NCBI RefSeq assembly: GCF_013426895.1
Contig: NZ_AP023176.1
Span: 372,001 to 436,000, forward strand
Source: Paraburkholderia largidicola
GTDB taxonomy: Bacteria; Pseudomonadota; Gammaproteobacteria; Burkholderiales; Burkholderiaceae
Length of the DNA stretch: 64,000 nucleotides
Direction of reading: 5' to 3'
Part shown: positions 20,262-29,865 of the stretch, in pieces
Layout of the letters: each line of letters opens with the position of its first letter
Numbering within the stretch: the first letter of the stretch is position 1
Notes under the pieces: model-generated
Database searches by the model: none
Told to the model about the DNA's origin: nothing
Seen by the model: only the letters and a program-made list of their open reading frames with translations
Position numbers and translations under genes: made by a program

Positions 20262-20300
20262 TAAAATCGGTCGTCGGAACCCGTCACCGGATAGTCCCAG

Positions 20301-21833
20301 ATGAGCGACACCCACAAGACACACCATACGGCGCGCGAGACCGCGGAGCAATTCCGCATCCTCGTTCAGGGCGTCACCGACTACGCGATCTACATGCTAT
20401 CGCCGTCGGGCATCGTGACGAGCTGGAACGTGGGTGCCGAGCGGATCAAAGGGTATAGCCATGCCGAGATCCTTGGCCGGCACTTTTCGTGTTTCTATAC
20501 CGAGGAAGACAGAGCGGAAGGTGCGCCAGCGATGATCCTCGCGACGGCGGCGCGGGAGGGCCGCGCCGAACGCGAAGGATGGCGCGTGCGCAAAGACGGC
20601 AGCCGCTTCTGGGCGCATGTGGTGGTCGATGCGATTCGCGACGACCGGGGCGAGCTGGTAGGTTTCGCCAAGGTCACACGCGACATTACCGAGCGCAAGC
20701 AGTCGGCGGCTGCGCTGGAAAAAGCCAACATCGCGCTGTTTCAGGCGCAGAAGATGGAGGCGATTGGCCGGCTCACAGGTGGCGTCGCGCACGACTTCAA
20801 CAACCTGCTCGCGGTGCTGTCCAATGGCCTGCAGGTGCTGGCCTCGCAGTCGCGCACGCACCTCGACATGAAGATGATCGACGGCATGCGCCGGGCCATC
20901 GATCGCGGTGCGTCGCTCACGCAGCAACTGCTGTCCTTCGCGCGACAGCAGCCGCTGCGGCCGGAAGTTCACGATCTGAACATGCTGATCCGCGATTTCG
21001 AGCCGATGCTGGTGAAGGTCCGCGCCGACAACAGGACGAAATGCAAGCTCCGACTGGCGGGCGATACGGCTTTCGCACTCGTCGACGCCGCGCGCTTCGA
21101 GGCGGCCCTGCTCAATCTCGTTGTCAATGCTGTAGACGCGATGCCCGATGGCGGGACCGTGACAGTCGCGACGGCGACCGTCGAATCGGACCGAGCGGTC
21201 ACGGTAGCGATGGCGGCGGGCCGCTATGTACGGATTTCCGTAACCGATACGGGAACGGGCATGCCGCCGAAAGTGTTGGAGCAGGCTTTCGAGCCATTCT
21301 TTACGACGAAGCCGGCTGGAAAGGGCACGGGACTCGGGCTGAGCCAGGTCTACGGGTTCATCACCCAGTCGGGCGGCGACGTCGTGATATCGAGCGTCGA
21401 AGGCGAAGGCACGACCATCGATCTCTATCTGCCTATGGTGCAACCCACGGCGTCGGCGAGCACCTTTGTCCCTTCGAAAGTCGAAACGGTTTTACTGGTC
21501 GAAGACGAACCCGACGTGCTGGGGCTTGCGACGGAACTGTTCCGCAGCATCGGCTATGAAGTCGTGGTGGCGAGCAGCGCGTCCGAGGCAGTGGCGATTC
21601 TGAAGGACCGCGACGATATCGACGTCGTCTTCACCGATATCACGATGCCGCACGGCATGAGCGGAATGGACCTGGCACATCATGTCCGCGCCGGGTATCC
21701 GGCCGTCAAGGTGGTGCTGACATCGGGCTATCCGCTCGCTACCTTGCGCGACGAGTACGGTGCCTTCAACGAGTTTCCGTTTGTCTACAAGCCGTACCGG
21801 CTGGCCGATCTTGCAAAAGCGCTAAGAGCATGA
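20301..21833 (+). CDS. Hybrid sensor histidine kinase (PAS, HisKA, HATPase, REC)
   Basis: A 510-residue soluble kinase with no membrane helix or signal peptide. Domains in order: PAS (about 15-125, with DYAIYMLSPSGIVTSWN and ending TRDITERKQ), HisKA (phosphoacceptor His in GGVAHDFNNLLA, about residue 163), HATPase (N box LVVNAVDAMPDGG, then DTGTGMPPK and GKGTGLGLSQVYGF), and a C-terminal REC (phosphoacceptor Asp in VVFTDITMP, Lys in FVYKPYR). The PAS type is often a light, redox or ligand sensor; no chromophore cysteine of the LOV type is evident. With the upstream REC protein it likely forms a phosphorelay. Its last 12 bases overlap the convergent AraC gene. Confidence 0.9.
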   Translation: MSDTHKTHHTARETAEQFRILVQGVTDYAIYMLSPSGIVTSWNVGAERIKGYSHAEILGRHFSCFYTEEDRAEGAPAMILATAAREGRAEREGWRVRKDGSRFWAHVVVDAIRDDRGELVGFAKVTRDITERKQSAAALEKANIALFQAQKMEAIGRLTGGVAHDFNNLLAVLSNGLQVLASQSRTHLDMKMIDGMRRAIDRGASLTQQLLSFARQQPLRPEVHDLNMLIRDFEPMLVKVRADNRTKCKLRLAGDTAFALVDAARFEAALLNLVVNAVDAMPDGGTVTVATATVESDRAVTVAMAAGRYVRISVTDTGTGMPPKVLEQAFEPFFTTKPAGKGTGLGLSQVYGFITQSGGDVVISSVEGEGTTIDLYLPMVQPTASASTFVPSKVETVLLVEDEPDVLGLATELFRSIGYEVVVASSASEAVAILKDRDDIDVVFTDITMPHGMSGMDLAHHVRAGYPAVKVVLTSGYPLATLRDEYGAFNEFPFVYKPYRLADLAKALRA

Positions 21834-22787
21834 CGCGGGCAGACTTGCTTTCCAGCGTGCGGGCGGCTCGCCAACCTGCTTCCTGAAGACCGTCGTGAAA
21901 TGAGGCTGCGATTCGAAACCGCAACTGATCGCGATGTCGAGCACACTGAAATGCGAGTCGCGCAACAGTTGCTTCGCGCGATCGATTCGCCGTCGAAGCA
22001 GATATTCATGCGGGCCCATGCCTGTCGCGCGACGAAATTGCGCGGCGAAGTGCATGCGTGTGAGGCCCGCGCTCGAAGCCATCTCCGGTAACCCGATCTT
22101 CTCGCCGAGGTGCGCGTCGACGAACTCGCTCACACGCTCCAAACGCCATTGCGGCAGCGGATGAGCACCCTGCGTCAGTCGACGGACAGAGCGCGCGTAG
22201 TGATGCGCGACGATGCGCGAAACGATAGCGAGACTGATCTTTTCGACAAACATCTTTCCGCCGATCACGTCCCCAGCCGGCGCGCCGATCAGCGCCTGGC
22301 TGAGCCGTTCGACGACGGGGTCGCGTATCAGCGCCGGGTCGTCGAGTGAAATGGCGTGTGAAGGATTGTGTTGATACAGATCCCGATAGCAGGCTTCGAG
22401 CACCGGTTGCGGGACGAACAGATGCAGCAGATCGGCCGACGTTGCAAACAGCGTTTCAGTCGGTACACCGGGCGGCGTCACTTGTGCGACGCCTGCCGTG
22501 AGACGACCGTCGATCACGCTGGAACCCGCGTGTTTGAATGCAAACTCGGCGCACTTCAGGTTGATCGCAACGCAATGGAACGTGTCGCTGCCATCGCTCG
22601 TTACTTTGAGCGGCGTATGCCCTGCATGCGTCCATCGCGTCACGATGACCTTGTGCGGATTTGCCGACGCGGCTTCGCGCACGGTGCGTGCGCAGCGCCA
22701 ATCGGTTTCCGCAGGGATCAGCGATGCAGCGGCATGTGCCGCCATGCGGGCGAGGCTGTCGGCGTCGGTTCGAGATGCGGCGACCAT
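21822..22787 (-). CDS. AraC-family transcriptional regulator
   Basis: A 321-residue regulator with two helix-turn-helix motifs in the C-terminal 100 residues (LPEMASSAGLTRMHFAAQFRRATG and SVLDIAISCGFESQPHFTTVFRK). The N-terminal ligand or dimerisation domain is not of the sugar-binding cupin type I can name. It is the last gene of a minus-strand set SDR-OYE-AraC and starts 14 bp after the OYE stop, so it is probably co-transcribed and may control the operon. The 3' end overlaps the kinase gene by 12 bp. Confidence 0.9.
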   Translation of the reverse strand: MVAASRTDADSLARMAAHAAASLIPAETDWRCARTVREAASANPHKVIVTRWTHAGHTPLKVTSDGSDTFHCVAINLKCAEFAFKHAGSSVIDGRLTAGVAQVTPPGVPTETLFATSADLLHLFVPQPVLEACYRDLYQHNPSHAISLDDPALIRDPVVERLSQALIGAPAGDVIGGKMFVEKISLAIVSRIVAHHYARSVRRLTQGAHPLPQWRLERVSEFVDAHLGEKIGLPEMASSAGLTRMHFAAQFRRATGMGPHEYLLRRRIDRAKQLLRDSHFSVLDIAISCGFESQPHFTTVFRKQVGEPPARWKASLPASCS

Positions 22788-22801
22788 GTGCAGTGCTTTC
22801 C

Positions 22802-23945
22802 TTAAACGAGTTCGGCCAGCGTGGACCGATCGAACGCGACGATTGCATCTTCGCTGCCGCTTCGGATTTTGGACACCCAGTTCGGGTCTGCCGCTAACGC
22901 ACGGCCGACTGCAACGAGGTCGAACTCTCCGTCATCGAGCCGGCGCAGAAGCGCATCCAGTGAGGCTGCCTTGTGCGCGGCATACTGCTGGTCGCTATCG
23001 CGCGCCCGCAGTGTGTGCAGGAAGTCTGGGCCGTCGAGTCCCACGGAGCCAACGGTAATCGTCGGCAAGCCTGTGATCTTCTTCGTCCATCCTGCGAGAT
23101 TGAGAGACGAGTCGGGAAATTCCGGCTCCCAGAAGCGGCGCGTCGATGCGTGAAAGAGGCTCACGCCGGAATCGACGAGCGGCGTCAGAAAAGCTTCGAG
23201 TTCGCGTGGCGTGTGCGCCAGCTTGCTGCGGTAGTCCTGAACTTTCCATTGAGAGAAGCGCAGCGAGATAGCGAACTCACGTCCGACTTTCCGGCGGATC
23301 GCTTTGACGATTTCCGTTGCAAAGCGGGTGCGAGTACCGATGCTGCCAGCGTAAGCGTCAGCGCGGGTGTTCGTGCTCTCCCAGAAGAACTGATCGACGA
23401 GATAGCCATGCGCGCCGTGTATCTCGACTGCGTCGAAGCCGATCTCGCGCGCATTCTGCGCAGCGACGGCGAATGCGTCGATGGTGTCCGCTATTTCTTT
23501 GTCTGTCATTGCCCGGGCGTTGCCGGGAACGGCAGTGGGGCCTTCAGTCGGCGCATCGGGTTCGGGGCCCGTGCCCGGCTCGCGCTGCATGCCCATATGC
23601 CAGAGCTGCACGGCGATTTTTCCGCCTGCCGCGTGCACGCCGTCGACGACACGTTTCCAGCCCGCGATACTTTCAGGCGTATGGATGTTCGGAATGGCGT
23701 CGTCGCTCGAAGCGGCCGGTCGGCCGATGGTCGTCCCTCGAAGCGGCCGGTCGGCCGATGGTCGTCCCTTCCGTGATAATCAGGCCGACGCCTCCTTCAG
23801 CGCGACGACGATAATACGCAGCCACGTCGTCGCCGGGTACGCCGCCGGGACTTTTGCGCCGTGTCATGGGCGCCATGACGATGCGGTTCGCCAACGCGAG
23901 GCCGCAGCCGTGGAAAGGCGTGAAGAGGTCGATTCTTTCGGTCAT
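22802..23945 (-). pseudogene. NADH:flavin oxidoreductase / old yellow enzyme, frameshifted by a 31 bp tandem duplication
   Basis: Two frames together make an old-yellow-enzyme protein. The N-terminal part starts at the ATG at 23945 (MTERIDLFTPFHGCGLALANRIVMAPMTR) and leaves the family sequence after IITEGTTIGRPAAS. The remainder, in another frame, runs from about 23700 to 22802 with VHAAGGKIAVQLWHMG, EIHGAHGYLVDQFFW and VAVGRALAADPNWV. At the break a 31 bp unit (23707-23737) is exactly repeated at 23738-23768. Because 31 is not a multiple of three it shifts the frame. Removing one copy restores GRPAASSDDAIPNIHTPESIAGW and a 370-residue protein of normal length. The enzyme would reduce activated alkenes with FMN. 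It is the middle gene of an SDR-OYE-AraC operon. Confidence 0.88.
23707..23768. repeat. Exact 31 bp tandem duplication
   Basis: Two identical, directly adjacent 31 bp units, each starting TCGAAGCGGCCGGTCGGCCG. They lie inside the old-yellow-enzyme gene and cause its frameshift. Perfect identity suggests a recent slippage event or, less likely, an assembly artefact. Confidence 0.95.
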
Positions 23946-24039
23946 TTCAAATCCCGGATCAAGCAGGCTTGTGCGCACAGATCTCGCCGCATGCGGATGC
24001 GGCGACCGTGCTGCGGACAATGCGTGGAACGGCTCGCGC

Positions 24040-24843
24040 CTAGCGGATGTTGTAGCGCGAAGCGGGCTTGCCTGATTGCGTGGCCTCGAAGAGCTTTTCG
24101 CGAGCCGCGTCGTATTCTTCCCAAAGCCGGATGTCTTCTACCGATGGCAGCGTGACGGCTTCGCCCTTCGCAAGACCGGCCAATGCAGCATCGACGAGGT
24201 TATCGACGCTCATCACACGCTCTTTGCCCAGATTTTCCACGGGCACGCCGGCGATGTCCCAGATCTCCGTGTCGGTTGCGCTCGGCATGACCAGTTGCAC
24301 CTTTACGTCAGTCCCCGCGACTTCCTGTTGCAGGCCGCGCGTGAAACTCGTCACGAAACCTTTGGTGCCGCTGTACACGCTGCTGATCGGCAAGGTGTGC
24401 AGCGAGAGCACGGAGCCGATATTGATGAGCACCCCGTTGTTCCGTTGCTTGAAGAGCGGAAGAACGGCGTAGCAAAGGCGCACGAGCGCATTCACGTTGA
24501 TATCGATCATCGCTTCGTGTTTGCCGAGGTCCGTATCCGTGAAGCCCGCGAGCGTTGCGACACCTGCGTTGTTGACGAGCATCGTGATGCTCGGGTCGGC
24601 TGAAATCGCCGCTACCACGGCGGCTACGCCGGCGTCTTTCGACAGATCTTCGACGAGCGCCGTGGCGCGAATGCCGTGCTGCGCCGACAGGCGCTTCGCC
24701 ACTTCATTCAGGCGGTCGGCGCGTCTTGCCACCAGAATCAGGTCGTAGCCTTGTGCGGCGAGACGATCTGCGTAGACCATGCCGATGCCAGCCGATGCGC
24801 CCGTGACGACGGCAGTACCTTTGATTGCTGCATTGCTATTCAT
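24040..24843 (-). CDS. Short-chain dehydrogenase/reductase
   Basis: A 267-residue classical SDR. The NAD(P)-binding motif is TGASAGIG near residue 15, NNAG is near 91, and the catalytic Ser and YxxxK are in GSVLSLHTLPISSVYSGTKGF. Arginines after the second strand (VARRADR) suggest NADPH preference. The ATG at 24843 is used; a GTG three codons upstream is possible. It heads the minus-strand group with OYE and AraC genes, a combination seen in quinone or enone detoxification units, but the substrate is unknown. Confidence 0.9.
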   Translation of the reverse strand: MNSNAAIKGTAVVTGASAGIGMVYADRLAAQGYDLILVARRADRLNEVAKRLSAQHGIRATALVEDLSKDAGVAAVVAAISADPSITMLVNNAGVATLAGFTDTDLGKHEAMIDINVNALVRLCYAVLPLFKQRNNGVLINIGSVLSLHTLPISSVYSGTKGFVTSFTRGLQQEVAGTDVKVQLVMPSATDTEIWDIAGVPVENLGKERVMSVDNLVDAALAGLAKGEAVTLPSVEDIRLWEEYDAAREKLFEATQSGKPASRYNIR

Positions 24844-25055
24844 AGAGTTCACTCGATCAAGACGTCTGCCAGACGGCTGTCTGACAGGATTCGAAAAGTG
24901 CGCAGGCCTTGTTGTGTTCCCGGCTTCGGGCCGAAGACCTCGCGGTTGCCGCCGTCAAACATGACGTCGGGTCCGTTTGACGTGTTTAATAATGGCGAGT
25001 GCAATCAATAAAGTCAAGGCAAAACCGGTAGAGGAGGTTTGACGAAGAGGCGTTT

Positions 25056-26345
25056 ATGAAACCGGCGTGCGGACGTGAAACGTGCGGACATGTGTGCGCC
25101 GGCCTGACAGAAAGCTTGCAATGGAGCGCCGCCGATGTCGTACCATGCATGAACCTTCGCTCGCGCACGACGCCCGTCCGGTTTCCGTCATTCCCCGACA
25201 TCATGTACGACACGTTCCTGCTCGCTTTGCGCAACACGCTCGGCGCGTTCCGGGCGGAACTCTCGCGGCGCACGTTCGTCGCGCGGTCGAGGCGTTGCTC
25301 GGAGGCGGTGCTCGCGACCCTCATCGCCGTATGCGTAAGCCGCGACTTCGGCCTGCCGGAAATCTGGTGGGCGGCCATTTGCGCGTTTTCGCTGACGGGT
25401 CTTGCATTGGGCGCCGCGCTCGATCTCGGCGTGCAGCAGATCATCGGCACGTTCGGCGGGACGGTGATCGGCCTGCTGCTGTCGCGTTTCGCAGCCGACG
25501 ACGTCACGCAGTTCGTGATGTTGATGGCGCTGCTATCCGCGGCCGGACTGTATCTCGCGACGAAGCGATCGGCGGGCTACATGTGGATTCTTTCTACCGC
25601 GCTCGCCATTTTCATCGTGACGACCACGCACGCCGAACCGGACACCGACTTGCGAGGCGTCGCCGAAGCGCTGTGGATCAACGCACTGATCGGCACCTCG
25701 GCCTATCTGGGCGTGACCTTGCTCGGCCGGGCCGTCATGCTGTTGCGAGACACGCGAGGGCCGGGTGCTGCCGAAGCACCGCGCCCCGCAGTTGCACACG
25801 CGTTGACCGACCGCACGCTCGGCCGCGTGCCGCATACGATGATCGGCGCAATCACGCTGTCGGTGCTCGCGTATCTCGCGTGGCGTTATCCCATCGAGGG
25901 CTTCCCGCAGGCGATGACGACGGCGCTCGTCGTCCTGATGGTGCCCGTCGATGCCCAGGGCACATGGTCGCCCTATGGCGTCGTGCAGAGGATGTGCCAT
26001 CGGCTGCTGGGCTGCGCGTTGGGATGCGTCGTCGTGCTGATCGTGCTGCCGCTGACGGCTGGGAGCATCGTGTATTGCCTGCTCGCCGTGTGCGTGTTCG
26101 TCTGGCTCTCGTGCTATCTGCGCTTCGGACATTCGGACATCAGCTATGTCGGCACGCAGTTCGGCGCGGTCGTCATCCTGACGTTCGTTCACGACCGCGT
26201 GTGGCTGAGCGACGACGTCGCCGTCGCGTATCACCGGCTGGCGGGCATCGCGGCGGGGAATATCGCGCTCGTCGTCGTGCTGTTGCTGGTGACGGCGGGC
26301 TGCGCCGTGTGGGCGAAAAGCCGGACGAACGAGCGCGCGAAATAG
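25056..26345 (+). CDS. FUSC family inner-membrane protein (fusaric acid resistance-like)
   Basis: A 429-residue membrane protein with two blocks of membrane helices. One is near residues 85-230 (WWAAICAFSLTGLALGAALDLG, IIGTFGGTVIGLLLSRF) and one near 270-420. The FUSC repeat character is clear (GGTVIGL, then a second half with TTALVVLMVPVDAQGTW). FUSC proteins are the membrane component of aromatic-acid or drug efflux systems. No membrane-fusion or outer-membrane partner gene is adjacent here. The start at 25056 has GAAGAGG upstream; later Met codons at 25149 or 25203 are possible. Confidence 0.85.
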   Translation: MKPACGRETCGHVCAGLTESLQWSAADVVPCMNLRSRTTPVRFPSFPDIMYDTFLLALRNTLGAFRAELSRRTFVARSRRCSEAVLATLIAVCVSRDFGLPEIWWAAICAFSLTGLALGAALDLGVQQIIGTFGGTVIGLLLSRFAADDVTQFVMLMALLSAAGLYLATKRSAGYMWILSTALAIFIVTTTHAEPDTDLRGVAEALWINALIGTSAYLGVTLLGRAVMLLRDTRGPGAAEAPRPAVAHALTDRTLGRVPHTMIGAITLSVLAYLAWRYPIEGFPQAMTTALVVLMVPVDAQGTWSPYGVVQRMCHRLLGCALGCVVVLIVLPLTAGSIVYCLLAVCVFVWLSCYLRFGHSDISYVGTQFGAVVILTFVHDRVWLSDDVAVAYHRLAGIAAGNIALVVVLLLVTAGCAVWAKSRTNERAK

Positions 26346-26399
26346 CGTAGCGCCGGACATCTTCCGTCGAGACAGGCGGGTCGCCACTCACGCGGTGCG

Positions 26400-27706
26400 C
26401 TACGCAACAGCTTGCCAGATCAGCATGATATTCAGCCCGACGATGACGAGCGCCGCGATGGAAGCCAGCACGATCGTGCGCCGCTTGACGGCGAATTCGC
26501 CCATCACCGGGCGCTTCCCGGACAGCAGGAGCAGCGCGACCATCGGCAGCGGCAACGCCATGCTCAGCACGACCTGGCTCACGATCATCGCGCGCGTGAC
26601 GTTGCAGCCCATTGCGACGATCGCGAACGAAGGGGCGATCGTCACCAGCCGCCGCACGGCGACGGGAATCCGGGTGCGCACGAAGCCTTGCATGATGACC
26701 TGTCCTGCCATCGTGCCAACGACGGAACTAGAAATCCCCGATGCCAGCAACCCGACCAGGAAGATCGCGGCGGCCCCGCCGCCGAGTACAGGAATCAGCG
26801 TTCGATACGCCGCGCCGATATCGCTGATGCCCGGCGCCACGCGATGAAAGACGGTCGCTGCCATGATCACCATCGCCATGTTGACGAGTGCGGCGGCGCC
26901 CAGCGCAAGCAACACTTCGCGGTTGGAGAAGTCGATCAACCGGCGTCGCTCGCTGCTGCTCTTCGCCATCACGCGGTTTTGCGTCAGTCCGGAATGGAGA
27001 TAGAGCGTATGCGGCATGATCGTTGCACCGACGATACCGACTGCGAGCGTCAGCGCGCCACTATCCTTCAGGTGCGGCACGAATGTATTCGCGATGACGG
27101 CGGGCCACTCGGGCGGCGCGATCATCAATTCGCACAGATAGGTGCCGCCGATCACCGCGACGAGCGTCGCGATGAGAATTTCGAGCGGCCGGAAGCCGCG
27201 CTTTTCGAGAGAGAGGATCGCGCAGGTCAGCGCGGCGACGATGCCCATCGAAATCAGCATCGGAAGATGGAACAGCAAGGACAGCGCGAGCGCGCCGCCG
27301 AGAAATTCGGCAAGATCGGTCGCAATGGCCGCGAGTTCCGACGCGAGCCACATCGCCATGGTGACGCGTGCCGGGAAGTGCTCGCGACATAGTTCAGCGA
27401 GATTCTTTCCGGTGACGATCCCGATTCGCGCGGACAGCGCCTGAAACAGCATCGCGATGAGGCTCGACAGCAGGACGACCCAGAGCAATCCATAGCCGTA
27501 GTGCGATCCCGCTTCGATATTGGTGGCAAAGTTGCCCGGGTCCATGTAACCCACTGACGCGATCAGCGCAGGTCCGACAAACGGCAGGAACGCCCGAGGC
27601 CTTTGCTTCTTCCTTCGAGCGCCGCCTGCACGGAAAGGCCCGTCTTCTGCGTCGCCGTCAGATGGACGGTTGCAACGCTGTCACTAGAGGTCGGTAAGGG
27701 GTGCAT
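26400..27706 (-). pseudogene. mntH: NRAMP-family manganese/divalent metal transporter MntH, frameshifted near the N-terminus
   Basis: The main frame (27554 down to 26400, 384 residues) carries NRAMP signatures: DPGNFATNIEAG in helix 1 and GATIMPHTLYLHS in helix 6. Its only in-frame start is the GTG just before GYMDPGN, so helix 1a would be missing. Upstream, another frame from the ATG at 27706 encodes a typical MntH N-terminus ending ALEGRSKGLG. The frames would join as GLGAFLPFVGPALIASVGYMDPG if one more G were present in the G run (plus strand CCC at 27593-27595). A one-base deletion therefore disrupts the gene, or it is a sequencing error. Restored length would be 435 residues, normal for MntH. 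Confidence 0.85.
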
Positions 27707-27752
27707 GTGTACTGACTCCCGGTCTCGCTTTGATATCTATGGATCACTCTCG

Positions 27753-27782
27753 ACGCCGGCCGCGCATGCGCGGGGCCGGCGT
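27753..27782. terminator. Strong GC hairpin between oxalate-decarboxylase-like gene and mntH
   Basis: ACGCCGGCC at 27753-27761 pairs with GGCCGGCGT at 27774-27782, enclosing a self-complementary GCGCATGCGC. It lies ten bases beyond the stop of the bicupin gene and upstream of mntH, both on the minus strand. It probably separates their transcription. Confidence 0.65.
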
Positions 27783-27791
27783 ATTTCTCAC

Positions 27792-29048
27792 CTATTCCGG
27801 CAGAATGTCGGGCCGGTCGCGCGGGAACTGCGCGAGCGTTTCAGCGCTGATATTCAGCGTCTGCATGACCATTTCCGGCGGCGTGTGCGTGAGCCAGTCG
27901 GACAGCGACACTTCGGCGAAGTGATCGGCCTTGAAGACTTCCAGGAAGATCAGATCGGTATCGCCCACGTTTTGCACGTAGTGGCCGAGGCCCTTTTTCA
28001 CGTAGCCGATATCGCCCGCGTTGAAATCGGCAGTGGCTGCTTTCGGGCCCGTATCGAACACGGTGACGCGACCTTTGCCCTTGATGTAGTACTGCCATTC
28101 ATCCGCGTTCGGATGCCAGTGCAGTTCGCGCAGGCCGCCCGGATGAACCGTCACCAGCGCGGCGGCGATTGCTTCGGAGATCTTGAAGTTGCGGCTGTCC
28201 GCGATCTGTACCTGACCGCCGCGCGTCTTGCGAACCGGCTGCGAGCCCGCCAGCGAGAACGTCACGGGCAGCGCAGGCGGCCCCTTCTTCGATGCTGCTG
28301 CGCGTTGATCTGCTGCGAGCGGGCCCGGTTCCTTACCCTGGAAAATCCACAGGTTCTCGAGCGGAATATTCTTGAACGCCTCGGCCGGAACGCCGAAGTT
28401 TTGCGCCAGCACGTCCGGCGGCGTATGCGCGATCCAGTCGGTCAGAAGCAGCGTATTGAACTCCGATGCCATGCCTGCATCGAATGCGATCAGGAATTCG
28501 GTACCCGTCGGGCCCATGCCCTGCAGCGAGTGCGGCAGGCCGGGCGGGAAGTACCAGAGATCGCCGGCTCTCACGTCCTGGACCGACGGGCGGCCGAGTT
28601 CGTCGAGCGTCGTGATGCGGCACGTGCCGTCGAGCACGATGGCCCATTCGGCCTGCTGGTGCCAGTGCATTTCCCGAATGCCGCCCGGCCCGAGACGCAT
28701 GTTGACGCCAGAGATATCCTTCGAGATCGCGAAGTCGGCTTGCGTCACTTCGCGTGCCCAACCGCCGTTCTGGATGCGTTTGTGCGCGTTGTTGAACGAC
28801 GACCAGAACAGCGGCATGCCGTTGATGTCGGTGGCGGGTGGGTCCTGAAACGACGGGAACTGGTTTTGCAGCGCGGCGCTGTGCGGACCGGGGTCGGTCA
28901 GGCCTAGCGGGTTTCGCGCATTGACCGCGCCTTCCGGCGGCAGGTCGGGGTTGCCGAAAGTGGCAGCTTTCGCGGTCACGGCGACGCCGGCGGCGATTGC
29001 CGTGGTAGCCGCGCCGATCAGCGCTTTGCGGCGGGACAGGTTTGTCAT
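27792..29048 (-). CDS. Bicupin, oxalate decarboxylase-like, Tat-exported
   Basis: A 418-residue protein with a twin-arginine signal (SRRKALIGAATTAIAAG, cleavage near AKA at 26-28) and two cupin domains. Domain 1 has the metal ligands H128, H130, E134 and H173 (MHWHQQAEW, GLPHS). Domain 2 has H310, H312, E317 and H356 (LHWHPNADEW, GLGHY). This two-site arrangement is that of Mn-dependent oxalate decarboxylase, which splits oxalate to formate and CO2. Export by Tat fits a folded metalloenzyme. Its neighbour is the manganese transporter gene mntH, though a hairpin divides them. Whether the lid has decarboxylase or oxidase character cannot be judged here. Confidence 0.88.
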   Translation of the reverse strand: MTNLSRRKALIGAATTAIAAGVAVTAKAATFGNPDLPPEGAVNARNPLGLTDPGPHSAALQNQFPSFQDPPATDINGMPLFWSSFNNAHKRIQNGGWAREVTQADFAISKDISGVNMRLGPGGIREMHWHQQAEWAIVLDGTCRITTLDELGRPSVQDVRAGDLWYFPPGLPHSLQGMGPTGTEFLIAFDAGMASEFNTLLLTDWIAHTPPDVLAQNFGVPAEAFKNIPLENLWIFQGKEPGPLAADQRAAASKKGPPALPVTFSLAGSQPVRKTRGGQVQIADSRNFKISEAIAAALVTVHPGGLRELHWHPNADEWQYYIKGKGRVTVFDTGPKAATADFNAGDIGYVKKGLGHYVQNVGDTDLIFLEVFKADHFAEVSLSDWLTHTPPEMVMQTLNISAETLAQFPRDRPDILPE

Positions 29049-29510
29049 GTTGACTCCTCGTTACGTTGATCAAGAGTCGCGGCCCGGCTGACTGATGTGG
29101 GATGTCGATGCGCCCGCAACGAGCGTCGCATCGGTCGAAAAAGCACAGCCCTGTTGGTCAGTACGAAGCGCGCGATCAGGGAAACAAGCCCTGACGAGCA
29201 CAGTAACGATGGAGACGGAAGACGCCTATCAGACGTAGAGAGAAGCCGCGGCATCCATCTACATGGGTGATTTATACCTGGGGGTTAGGGCGCGATACAG
29301 GGGGTGGGTCAGCGTGAGTTCTGGCAATGCCGGCCGGGATGGTTCGCTGAAGGATGAGCACGCGCCCGACGTATGCGGCGGCTTTGCGCGAGCAGGTTAT
29401 CGTCGTGGGCATTGCCATCACGTTTTTAGTTGGCGGCGATGGATCACGACAACGTGCGTTCCTGAAAAGTGAGAGTGCACAGTTTGTGTAGGCTGCTCAT
29501 GAAAGAAGTC
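29049..29510. other. Intergenic region with one weak small frame
   Basis: About 460 bp between the bicupin and the small lipoprotein gene. The only frame with a plausible ribosome site is the 45-codon one at 29354. No repeats or convincing promoters were seen. Confidence 0.5.
29354..29491 (+). CDS. Possible 45-residue membrane peptide
   Basis: Starts MSTRPTYAAALREQVIVVG after CTGAAGG and contains one hydrophobic stretch (VIVVGIAITFLVGG) that could span the membrane, followed by a charged tail. It could be a real small membrane protein or the truncated start of a longer gene. No homologue is recognised. Confidence 0.28.
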   Translation: MSTRPTYAAALREQVIVVGIAITFLVGGDGSRQRAFLKSESAQFV

Positions 29511-29699
29511 TCAGAACCCTACACCCACGCCGACGCCGACCCCGCCACCGAAGCTGCCGCCTCCCACACCGATACCGATGGCCGGACCGGGTGCGTAATA
29601 GCCAGGGCCATACGGCGGATCGCCGTAACCGTAGGGCGGAGCGGCAACGCACCCTGAGACGGTCGCTGCCAGCGTGAGGATGCCGAAGAATCTGAGCAT
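29511..29699 (-). CDS. Small glycine/tyrosine-rich lipoprotein
   Basis: A 62-residue protein with a lipoprotein signal peptide (MLRFFGILTLAATVSGC, lipobox VSGC with Cys17). After cleavage the mature part is PPYGYGDPPYGPGYYAPGP, then a glycine/valine tail (GGGSFGGGVGVGVGVGF). GGGAGAC before the ATG is a good ribosome site. Such proteins are common in Burkholderia-group genomes, often called glycine-zipper or hypothetical lipoproteins. The role is unknown, probably envelope-associated. Confidence 0.75.
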   Translation of the reverse strand: MLRFFGILTLAATVSGCVAAPPYGYGDPPYGPGYYAPGPAIGIGVGGGSFGGGVGVGVGVGF

Positions 29700-29865
29700 G
29701 GTCGTCTCCCGTTCGATAACTCAACAGCAAGCCCCGATCCCGTTCAACCTGCCGCGCGATCGGCGGTGACAGCACTCGCACACGAAGCCGCCGGATGGAT
29801 GGAATACCTATTGCTGTCATCGAGCAAGCACCGATCATGGTGCCCAGTATGACCCAGAGAGGACG

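Noticed and set aside
23707..23768. The 31 bp repeat as a CRISPR or attachment site
   Set aside because: Only two adjacent copies without spacers, inside a coding gene; tandem duplication explains it fully.
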